The notes beneath the pieces are model-generated. The model saw only the letters and a list, made by a program, of their open reading frames with translations. It did no database searches and was not told the DNA's origin. Below, piece by piece: positions 1-6,156 of a DNA stretch of 6,742 bases. A program made the position numbers and the translations under genes. How positions within the stretch are numbered: the first letter of the stretch is position 1; every line of letters starts with the position of its first letter. Location: NCBI GenBank assembly GCA_021827805.1, contig JAKAUG010000037.1, forward strand, positions 1 to 6,742. Direction: 5' to 3'. This DNA is from Bacillota bacterium (GTDB lineage: Bacteria > Bacillota > Sulfobacillia > RBS10-35 > JAJYVN01).

Positions 1-933
1 ACCGGGCAGCCGTTGCGCCCCGGATCGGTAGGGCGAGAAGAAGCCTTCGGGATCCCGGTACTCCCATACGGTGGCCCCGGTCTGCGGATCGAGTTCGCGG
101 ACCACCGAATACCCGCGGTATGTTCCGTTGTCGAAAACCAGGATGTGACCGTCCGGCAGCATGGTCGGCTGGTGCTGGCCGTCCAGTACGCCGGGCCCCC
201 ACGCCCAGGTGATCTCGCCGCTGCCCCGGTCGATCACGCCAATGACGTCCAGGGACCGGCAGCTGAAGAGCAGATTTCCGGGGCGGAACCGGACATCGGC
301 GCGGCCGAGCGGCGTGTCCGGCAGGACCTCGATGGTGTTGGTGTGCGTCCAGTCAGCCTGGCGCAGCATCTGCATCTGCCCGTCGGGACCCCGCATGGCG
401 TAGCGGACCGGGCGCGGCAGGCCGCTGCGCTCCGCCAGTTCCCGCGCGTGCTCGCGAAAGGACCACTCCCACAGCGTACGGCCGGAGCGGTCGATCTCGA
501 CCACCACATCGTTGCGGATGCTCTCCGGAGTCTGCTCGGGCGCGAAGAAATCCGCGGGGGGCGGCTCCTGCCGGTGAGTCAACAGCACCGTACGCCCATC
601 TGAGAGCCGGTGGAAGTCATGGTGGTACGGCCCCCGCCAGGCCCACTGGCACCCCCCGTCCGGGGCCAGTTCCTCGATGCCCCCGTCTTCCCCGAATCGG
701 TCGGCCAGCAGGGTGCCGTCGGGCAGCAACTCGGTCAGGTGGGTGCGGTGCACCGGCCAGAAGTGCACCAGCACCCCCGCGGGATCCACCAGGCACACCA
801 GGTTGCCCATGCCCGGCGAGAAAAGGGTGTAGCCGGTCTGACACCGACCGGCGTCATACCTGCGTACGCCGGCCGGTCCGGGACTCCGGCGGTCGAGCGG
901 CGGTGCCGTCTTGACGATCCCGTTCTCCAGCAT
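1..933 (-). CDS. Arylsulfotransferase-like (ASST) beta-propeller protein, partial (C-terminus beyond window)
   Basis: I translated this open frame by hand; it runs without a stop to base 1, so the C-terminus is missing (311 codons visible). It resembles the arylsulfate sulfotransferase family, which transfers sulfate from one phenolic sulfate to another phenol via a sulfated histidine. Beta-propeller blade repeats of the type Leu-Pro-Asp-Gly are visible (ELLPDGTLL, TMLPDGHILVFDNG). Conserved polar residues occur in the order known for AssT: HHDFH (H108), DWTHTN (H197), FSCR (R226) and GQHQP (H254). By analogy H254 would be the sulfated histidine, which is inference. No signal peptide is seen, unlike periplasmic AssT. 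I chose the ATG at 933 because GAGGG (946-942) sits 8 bases upstream. The in-frame ATG at 948 overlaps the preceding TGA as ATGA but has poor Shine-Dalgarno spacing. It is the last visible gene of the operon. An unrelated PQQ-like propeller is the main alternative. Confidence 0.8.
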   Translation of the reverse strand, partial: MLENGIVKTAPPLDRRSPGPAGVRRYDAGRCQTGYTLFSPGMGNLVCLVDPAGVLVHFWPVHRTHLTELLPDGTLLADRFGEDGGIEELAPDGGCQWAWRGPYHHDFHRLSDGRTVLLTHRQEPPPADFFAPEQTPESIRNDVVVEIDRSGRTLWEWSFREHARELAERSGLPRPVRYAMRGPDGQMQMLRQADWTHTNTIEVLPDTPLGRADVRFRPGNLLFSCRSLDVIGVIDRGSGEITWAWGPGVLDGQHQPTMLPDGHILVFDNGTYRGYSVVRELDPQTGATVWEYRDPEGFFSPYRSGAQRLPG

Positions 934-941
934 CGGCCCAT

Positions 942-946
942 CCCTC
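942..946 (-). promoter_or_regulatory. Ribosome binding site that decides the ASST start
   Basis: GAGGG reads on the minus strand and ends 8 bases before the ATG at 933. It overlaps the TGA stop (947-945) of the upstream sulfatase-family gene, so terminating ribosomes would cover the initiation site. This supports translational coupling and favours the 933 start over the overlapping ATG at 948. Confidence 0.5.
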
Positions 947-2288
947 ATTCCTGCGCGGCCGTAGGATATCCCCCTCGGTCTGCCCCGCGCTCGTCCAGGA
1001 AGGCGGAGAACGCGGCGTCCACCTCGGCCACCACATCAGGGTGATCCGCGGCCACATCCCGTCCTTGGACGGGGTCGGACCGCAGGTCGAAGAGGCGCGC
1101 CGGTTGGCCGCCAGGTTGGTAGACCAGGCTCCAACGGTCGGTCGTCAAGGTGGGCAGGTCCCGATGGGGACAGGAGACCGCCATCCGCCGGGGCCAGGCC
1201 TCCGCTCCCGACAGCAGCGGCAGGAGAGAATACCCCTCCAGCCCCGCGGGCGCCGCGGCCCCCGCCACCTCCAGCAGCGTGGGCAGCAGGTCCACGGGCT
1301 GAACGAGGTGGGCCAGGCGCAGGCCGCCGCCGCGGCCGTCGGGGTGCCGGACCATACACACCTCGTGCGCCACCCCTTCATACAGCGGGGTGGGCTTGCC
1401 CAACTGCCCCTGGTCCCCGGGATAGTCGAGATAGTGGCCATGGTCCGAGAGAATGACCACGAGGGTGTTCTCGCGTAGCCCGAAGCGGTCGATGCCGTCG
1501 AGCACCGACCCCACCCAGTGGTCGACCATGGTCACTTCGCCCGCATAGAGCGCACGCATGTGCCGGATCTCCTCGGGGCTGTAGCCGGCGGCGGGGCCGT
1601 ACACTGGGGAGATGACGTTCTCCCCGGTGTACCCCGGGTCGTAGCGGTGGACGTAGTGGGTCGGCGGATCCCAGGGTTCGTGCGGGTCGAACTCGTCGAT
1701 CCAGAGCAGGAAGGGGGGGCCACCGTTGTTGGTTTCCAGCCAGCGCAGTGCGGACGCCATCACCTGCGGCGCGAACCAGTCCGCCTCCGTCCGGCGCCGC
1801 GATACGTTCTTCAAGTAGACGTCACGCAGCCGCTCCGGATTGCGCAGCTTGTGCGGCGCCGCAGGGTAGGTGGTGGCCGCGCCGGCGTCCACCACGAAGC
1901 GGTCCCCCTCCTGCCCGCGGATCCACTCCCAGCCGTGGAAGCCGCGATCGAACTGGTGCCCGTCGCGGAACAGGTGGTACGTGTCGGCGATAATCTGCGT
2001 GGTATACCCGTGCGCACGCAGCAGTGTCGCCAACACGGGCGCCTCGCGGGGGAGGGGGCTCCAGCCGCGATGGGGAAAGGTGAAGCGCCCCGTCATCAGG
2101 TCGGTACGGCAGGGGATCGTCGGAAACGAGCCGATGTAGGCCCGGTCGAAGCACGCCGCCTCGGCCGCGAACCGGTCGAGATGCGGCGTGTGCACCCAGG
2201 GTTGGCCCCAGGCGCGCACATGGTCGTGGCGCAGCGAATCTAGGACGATGCACACGATGTTGGGAGCGGTGCGGGATGCCCCTCCCAT
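945..2288 (-). CDS. Sulfatase-superfamily hydrolase with Thr in place of the catalytic Cys
   Basis: A 447-residue alkaline phosphatase/sulfatase-fold (PF00884-type) protein. The N-terminus (NIVCIVLDSLRHDH) supplies metal ligand D17. The active-site loop is FPTIPCRTDLMTGR, in which T57-I-P59-C60-R61 aligns with the Cys-X-Pro-Ser-Arg signature, so the formylglycine residue is replaced by Thr57. The rest of the site looks intact: DPHEP (D201, H203), SDHG (D282, H283) and K298. A Thr nucleophile is known in superfamily members that move phosphoryl groups (LtaS, EptA/MCR-1), so a phosphoester or other ester substrate is as likely as a sulfate. The frame is open upstream to 2540, but that extension overlaps the previous gene. 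The ATG at 2288 follows a purine-rich GGAGGGGGGG (2307-2298) and lies 5 bases after the upstream TAG. No signal peptide is evident. It is a paralog of the frameshifted gene at 4664-6056, sharing RGQE, FDPHEPWDPP and LYAGEV segments. Family assignment is firm; substrate unknown. Confidence 0.9.
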   Translation of the reverse strand: MGGASRTAPNIVCIVLDSLRHDHVRAWGQPWVHTPHLDRFAAEAACFDRAYIGSFPTIPCRTDLMTGRFTFPHRGWSPLPREAPVLATLLRAHGYTTQIIADTYHLFRDGHQFDRGFHGWEWIRGQEGDRFVVDAGAATTYPAAPHKLRNPERLRDVYLKNVSRRRTEADWFAPQVMASALRWLETNNGGPPFLLWIDEFDPHEPWDPPTHYVHRYDPGYTGENVISPVYGPAAGYSPEEIRHMRALYAGEVTMVDHWVGSVLDGIDRFGLRENTLVVILSDHGHYLDYPGDQGQLGKPTPLYEGVAHEVCMVRHPDGRGGGLRLAHLVQPVDLLPTLLEVAGAAAPAGLEGYSLLPLLSGAEAWPRRMAVSCPHRDLPTLTTDRWSLVYQPGGQPARLFDLRSDPVQGRDVAADHPDVVAEVDAAFSAFLDERGADRGGYPTAAQE

Positions 2289-2293
2289 GGCCG

Positions 2294-3721
2294 CTAGCCC
2301 CCCCTCCGCCGGCCAGCGGCGATCAGGGCCCGCGCTTGGCGCTCCTCGGCCTGCCGCCGTTCCAGATCCCGCGCCGGCCACCCCGCCAGCGCCCTCCGGG
2401 TCATCTCCGCCACGACGCCCGCGTAGGCGGGCTCCTGCGCCAAGTCTCGGGTCTCCCCCGGATCCGCCTCCAGGTCGTAGAGCTCGGCCGGCTCGTCCAG
2501 GACGTAGTTCAACTTGAACCGCCCGCGACGCAGCATGCACATGGGGTGGGTCGACGCATGGGCGTGGTACTCGGCAAATGCCTCATCCTTCCAGGCGGCG
2601 GCCGCCGGGCCGTCCGGTTGCTCCAGGACCGCCACGAGCGCGTCACCGTCCAAGCCCTCGGCCCCGGGGTCGATGTCGGCATACCGCAGCATGGTCGGGA
2701 CCAGATCGACCAGGGAACAGACCTGCGCCCGCCGCTGACCTGCGGGGATGCGCCCGGGCAGACGCAGGATCAGGGGCACGCGCACGGAGGGTTCATAAAA
2801 GTTGCATTTCCACCACAGGCCGTGCTCCCCCAGCATCTCACCGTGATCGGCGGTATACGCGACCAGGGTGTCCTCCGCCAACCCGCACGCCTCCAGCGCA
2901 TCAAGGACATCGCCGATCAGCCGGTCGACGAAGGTCACCAGCCCGTAGTACGCGGCGCGCGCCCGTAAGATCTGCTCGGTACTGAAACGCTCCAGGTCGA
3001 AGTGCCGGATGAGCCGCCGGTGAAAGGGGTGCCCACCCGCCGGAAGGCGCGGCAAAGCCACATTGTCCGGCCAGTAGCGGGCGAAGTCACCGGGCGGGGC
3101 GACCAGCGGGAAGTGCGGCGAAATGAAGGACGCGCAGATCACGAACGGCGCCCCCGATCCTGCCCGGTGCGCCCGCAGGAACTCGACGGTGGCATCCCGC
3201 ACGGCCTCGTCGTAGGCGATGCCCGTGGACCGGCCGGGCCCGGCGCCCAGGATCCGGCGGCGCATGGCCGACGCGTCTGCCGATACGGCTGGCATGTCTA
3301 GCGGTGGGTCGGCCGCGGGGCGCCAGGGCGGGAGGTCGCCGAACGGCCCTGCCCCGTGGATCTCGGTCACCGGGCGGCTGCGGAAGCCGTGCATCTGGTC
3401 CAGGCCTTGGAAGTGCATCTTGCCGATGAGCGCCGTCTCGTATCCGGCGCTCTCGAAGCGGTGTGCCCAGGTCACCGCATCGCTCGCCAGTACGGTGCCG
3501 TTGTCCCAGGCGCCGATGTGGTGGACGTACCGCCCGGTCATGAACGACATCCGGGAAGGCACGCACAGGGGCGAGTTGCAATACGCGCGCTCCATCACCA
3601 CGCCCTCGGCGGCCAGGCGGTCGAGCGCCGGAGTATGCACGCACCGGTCGCCGTAAGGACCGCTCACCTGCGGGTCGTGCTCGTCGGTCATAAGCACGAG
3701 CACGTTCGGGGGCGTCGCCAT
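2294..3721 (-). CDS. Sulfatase, canonical Cys-type, choline-sulfatase/phosphonate-monoester-hydrolase-like
   Basis: A 475-residue type I sulfatase, within the usual 450-550 range. It would hydrolyse a sulfate ester using a formylglycine made from Cys53. The signature LCVPSRMSFMTGR (C53, P55, R57) is complete. Other visible active-site residues are D13-E14 near the N-terminus, GKMHF (K101, H103), SPHFP (H203), ADHGE (D292, H293) and K305 in the GLWWK segment. The Asp-His pair, rather than Asp-Asn, resembles choline sulfatases and phosphonate monoester hydrolases. The ATG at 3721 has a strong GGAGG (3733-3729) 7 bases upstream and lies 12 bases after the stop of the TIM-barrel gene. The protein begins almost directly with the first core strand and has no signal peptide, suggesting cytoplasmic action. 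It needs a formylglycine-generating enzyme or anaerobic maturase, neither of which is encoded here. The exact substrate cannot be read from sequence. Confidence 0.93.
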   Translation of the reverse strand: MATPPNVLVLMTDEHDPQVSGPYGDRCVHTPALDRLAAEGVVMERAYCNSPLCVPSRMSFMTGRYVHHIGAWDNGTVLASDAVTWAHRFESAGYETALIGKMHFQGLDQMHGFRSRPVTEIHGAGPFGDLPPWRPAADPPLDMPAVSADASAMRRRILGAGPGRSTGIAYDEAVRDATVEFLRAHRAGSGAPFVICASFISPHFPLVAPPGDFARYWPDNVALPRLPAGGHPFHRRLIRHFDLERFSTEQILRARAAYYGLVTFVDRLIGDVLDALEACGLAEDTLVAYTADHGEMLGEHGLWWKCNFYEPSVRVPLILRLPGRIPAGQRRAQVCSLVDLVPTMLRYADIDPGAEGLDGDALVAVLEQPDGPAAAAWKDEAFAEYHAHASTHPMCMLRRGRFKLNYVLDEPAELYDLEADPGETRDLAQEPAYAGVVAEMTRRALAGWPARDLERRQAEERQARALIAAGRRRGG

Positions 3722-3733
3722 CGCCAGCCCTCC

Positions 3734-4588
3734 CTACTGACCGAACACACGGCGAAGGGCCGTGAAGGCCAGCGCCATCCCCTCCATGCGCCGCTCCTTG
3801 GAGAACACCGGGTCCTCATGCTCCAGGATAACGGGGCCCGCGTAGCTGATGTCGGTCAACGCGGCGTATTGGGCCCTCCAGTCGATCTCACCCCATCCGG
3901 GCAGGCGGAAGCGCCACCACCCGCGGCCGTAGATGCCCACGTCGGCGAGGCGTGCGCGGTCGATCTCGGTGTCCTTGGCATGGTAGAGGTGGATGCGGGA
4001 CCCGAACTCCGCAATGGGCCGCACGTGGTCGATCTGCTGCCACACCAGGTGCGAGGGATCATACTCCAGCCCGATCGCTGCCGACGGCACCCGCCGGAAC
4101 AGTTCGCGGAAGAGTTCCGGGGTGAAGGCCAGGTTCTTGGCCTTGGGCGAGCGGGGGTAACCGTGCGGGCAGTTCTCGAAGCAGATGCATACCGCAGCGG
4201 CCTCCGCCTGCGCGGCCAGGCGGCCGAAGGTGGCCTCGTAGGCGGCGAGGTTGTCCTCCAGGCCCGCGGCCGCGTTTAGCCCGGCGTTGCCGCTGACGCA
4301 GGGCACACCCATCCGCCCGGCCAGGGCGAGGATCGCCTCCCAGTACCGGACGGCGTGCTCCCGCTCACCCGGGTCGCCCGCGAGCGCGTTCACCGGGTTG
4401 CCCAAGGCCGCGATGCGCAGGCCCAGGTCCCGGCACAGCCCCAGCACGTCCTCGGCGCCCTCGGCCAGCCGCCGCTCGGCGTCCAGCATCGACCCGGGCG
4501 CCGCCACCAGTTCCACCGCCGTATAGCCCATGCCCGCAAGCGCTCGCAAGGCCTCCGGCTGGAACCCCGTCCGCACCCCGATCTCCAT
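3734..4588 (-). CDS. Sugar phosphate isomerase/epimerase-like TIM-barrel protein (xylose isomerase-like/AP endonuclease 2 fold)
   Basis: A 284-residue complete protein, typical in length for the xylose isomerase-like TIM-barrel family (PF01261). Likely metal ligands sit at strand ends in the family order: E138 (CFENCPHG), D177 with H180 (EYDPSH), H203 (LYHAKD) and E256 (ILEHED). A GWWRFRLPGWGEIDW segment at 223-237 lies where many sugar isomerase/epimerase-like members carry a similar loop. The ATG at 4588 is preceded by GGAGGGGGA (4606-4598), and the stop is 12 bases before the next sulfatase. Members isomerise or epimerise sugars or keto-sugars, and some act after Gfo/Idh/MocA enzymes on 3-keto-glycosides. 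The oxidoreductase encoded upstream makes that pairing attractive here, though it is inference. DNA-repair endonuclease IV activity is less likely given the sulfatase and oxidoreductase neighbours. The specific substrate is unknown. Confidence 0.88.
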   Translation of the reverse strand: MEIGVRTGFQPEALRALAGMGYTAVELVAAPGSMLDAERRLAEGAEDVLGLCRDLGLRIAALGNPVNALAGDPGEREHAVRYWEAILALAGRMGVPCVSGNAGLNAAAGLEDNLAAYEATFGRLAAQAEAAAVCICFENCPHGYPRSPKAKNLAFTPELFRELFRRVPSAAIGLEYDPSHLVWQQIDHVRPIAEFGSRIHLYHAKDTEIDRARLADVGIYGRGWWRFRLPGWGEIDWRAQYAALTDISYAGPVILEHEDPVFSKERRMEGMALAFTALRRVFGQ

Positions 4589-4663
4589 CCGCAGCCGTCC
4601 CCCTCCGCTCGATCTCCTCCGGAAGCGAGGGCAGGCTAGGCTCGGCCTTCCCGCCCCCTCCCC

Positions 4664-6056
4664 TCAGCGCCCCCGCTCGACCTCGTCCACAAAGCGGCGC
4701 AGTTCCAGTTCCATCGCCCGGGCCCGGTCCGGCTCCCGGGCGGCGAGGTTGTCGTGCTCGCCGGTGTCCTTCCCCCGGTCGTACAGCTCCGGCCCGCCGC
4801 TGCCGTCGATGGGCAGCAGGTAGCTCCACTCCGCGGTGCGCAGGCTCCACTGCCGCCCGTGGTGGGCTGTCACGGCGGCCTCCCGCACCCTTTCGGCCTC
4901 CCCCCGCAGTAGCGGCATGAGCGACTTCCCGGTCAGCGCCACCTGCCGCTTGTTGACCACCATGTCCTGCGGGAACATCGTCTGCGTGGGCGCCAGGAAC
5001 GGCATGGTCAACGGCCCCCCGATCCCAAGCGCGTCCAGCAGCGTCGGCATCAGGTCCACCGTCTGGACCAGGGCCGGCACGCGCCGGCCGGAGCCCAGCC
5101 CCCCCGGGTGCCGGATGATCCAGGGGATGTGCACCAGTTCCTCGTAGTTCCACGGCCGCGCCTTGCGGATGATGCCGTGTTCGCCGAAGGGCTCCCCGTG
5201 ATCGGCGACATGCATGACCAACGTGTCGTCCCACAGTCCGAGCGCCCGGGCCGCGTCCAGCACCACCCCCGCCCAGCGGTCGACGAGGCTGACCTCCCCG
5301 GCATACAGCGCCATGGTGTGCCGGATCTCAGCCTCCGTCATGTACCCGGCGACCGGTCCCGCCACCGGGTCGATGATCACCTGCCCCCGATAGTCCGGGT
5401 CGTACATCGACCGGTAGGGTTCGGGCGGATCCCAGGGCTCATGGGGATCGAAGAAGTCAACCCAGAGGAAGAGCCGGTCCTTGCGGCCCTGCGTACGGAC
5501 CTGCTCCTCCAACCACCCCTACGGCGGCCTTGGCAACCTGGGCCGTCGGCGTCCGCTCCTCGTCCTCCCCCCACGCGCTCCGGTTCCGGAGGTACTGCTC
5601 GAAGCGCGGGCGCCACAGCCGGTCGGACTCGTCACCCTTCAGCCGGTGCCACGGACCGAGTTCGACCTTGACGGCGGGATCGACGATCCAGGGGTCGTAC
5701 TCCTGCCCTCGGAGCCAGCGCACGGTGTCGAATCCGCGCCCGCAGTTGTACACCGGCTTGTGCATGTGATAGGTGTCCGTGACCAGCGCCGAGGTGTACC
5801 CGCGGTCCCACAGCACCTCGGCCAGAAGGTAGTCCGAGTGCTCGAACTGCTGCCAGCCCCGCCAGGGGAACTGGTACCGCCCGGTCCACCAGGCCGTGCG
5901 CGTGGGCATCGTCGGCAGGTTCTCACTGTAGCAATGCTCGAACAGTGCCCCTTCGGCCGCGAGGCGGTCGAAGTTCGGCGTCCGGATCCACGGGTTACCG
6001 TAGCACCCGAGGTGGTCCACCCGCAGGCTATCCGTGCAGATCACGATCACGTTCAA
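4664..6056 (-). pseudogene. Sulfatase-superfamily hydrolase (Thr-type) split by a one-base frameshift
   Basis: Two overlapping reading frames together encode one complete protein. The N-terminal part runs 6056 to about 5517 (codons 1-180) and then continues out of frame to a stop at 5457. The C-terminal part is open from TTG 5512 to TGA 4664. Dropping one G from the minus-strand GGGG at 5519-5516 joins them into 463 residues, close to the 447-residue paralog at 945-2288. Visible motifs are D9 (VICTDS), the active-site loop LPTMPTRTAWWTGR with T49 at the Cys position and R53, FFDPHEPWDPP (D203, H205), ADHGE (D285, H286) and K298. As in its paralog, Thr replaces the formylglycine residue. I chose TTG 6056 because GGGAGG (6072-6067) and GGAG (6064-6061) lie just upstream; GTG 6074 is the alternative. 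No signal peptide is visible. An assembly or read error, a real mutation or, less likely, +1 recoding could explain the break. All catalytic motifs are conserved, which argues for an error or a very recent lesion. Confidence 0.85.
5516..5519 (-). other. Frameshift site in the Thr-type sulfatase-family gene
   Basis: The minus strand reads GCC GTA GGG G TGG TTG GAG GAG. Codons up to GGG match the N-terminal half. After skipping one G, TGG TTG GAG GAG begins the C-terminal half, which aligns with the RWLE segment (residues 182-185) of the paralog at 945-2288. The extra base lies in a run of four Gs (CCCC on the plus strand). No classic -1 slippery heptamer is visible here. Confidence 0.8.
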
Positions 6057-6060
6057 GTCG

Positions 6061-6072
6061 CTCCGGCCTCCC
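6061..6072 (-). promoter_or_regulatory. Ribosome binding site supporting a TTG start for the frameshifted gene
   Basis: On the minus strand GGGAGG (6072-6067) and GGAG (6064-6061) precede TTG 6056 by 10 and 4 bases. The TTG falls directly before the first core strand (NVIVICTD), matching where the family usually begins. The alternative GTG at 6074 would overlap this site and has only weak upstream complementarity. Confidence 0.45.
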
Positions 6073-6096
6073 ACTTGACCCGCCGCTCCCACCCCC

Positions 6097-6142
6097 GGAG
6101 GCCGCCGCCGCCTCCCCGAACCACGACCGCCGCTGTCGCGGC
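6097..6142 (-). other. Two short GC hairpins in the 100-base intergenic gap
   Basis: Between the oxidoreductase stop (6157) and the next start (6056) lie two inverted repeats. GCCGC-4 nt-GCGGC occupies 6142-6129, and GGAGGC-7 nt-GCCTCC occupies 6115-6097. The first begins 14 bases after the stop codon. Neither is followed by a U-rich run, so a classic intrinsic terminator is not supported. They might stabilise or separate transcript segments, or be chance pairings in GC-rich DNA. No promoter elements can be picked out in this gap. Confidence 0.25.
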
Positions 6143-6156
6143 TACACGCCAGCCCC

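Noticed and set aside
13..603. Plus-strand open frame opposite the ASST gene
   Set aside because: The minus-strand frame has propeller repeats and conserved His motifs; the plus-strand product has none.
1518..2243. Plus-strand open frame (241 codons) antisense to the Thr-type gene
   Set aside because: It mirrors codon-position bias of the opposite-strand gene, which carries clear catalytic motifs. No independent family resemblance or well-placed ribosome binding site is seen.
2289..2540. N-terminal extension of the Thr-type gene to 2540
   Set aside because: The 84 extra residues are low-complexity Gly/Arg/Ala sequence lying entirely over the 3' end of the preceding sulfatase in another frame. 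The ATG at 2288 fits the family N-terminus.
3356..4279. Long plus-strand open frame (307 codons)
   Set aside because: It lies antisense to the convincing sulfatase and TIM-barrel genes. Its translation is low-complexity and rich in Arg, Gly, Pro and His with no recognisable motif, as expected for shadow frames in GC-rich DNA.
4589..4663. Possible hairpin or promoter in the 75-base gap before the TIM-barrel gene
   Set aside because: Only a weak bulged stem (AAG/CTT with CGAG/CTCG) could be found, and no promoter-like hexamers. Apart from the ribosome binding site I see nothing supportable.
4664..5512. C-terminal half as an independent gene starting at TTG 5512
   Set aside because: It lacks the nucleophile loop and the first metal ligand, and joins exactly to the upstream half when one base is removed.
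5510..5525. Programmed -1 frameshifting
   Set aside because: No X-XXY-YYZ slippery heptamer is present, and the shift required is +1 (skip one base). An error or mutation is the simpler explanation.
6097..6142. Intergenic hairpins as a rho-independent terminator
   Set aside because: The stems are only 5-6 base pairs and no U-tract follows. I list them only as low-confidence structure.
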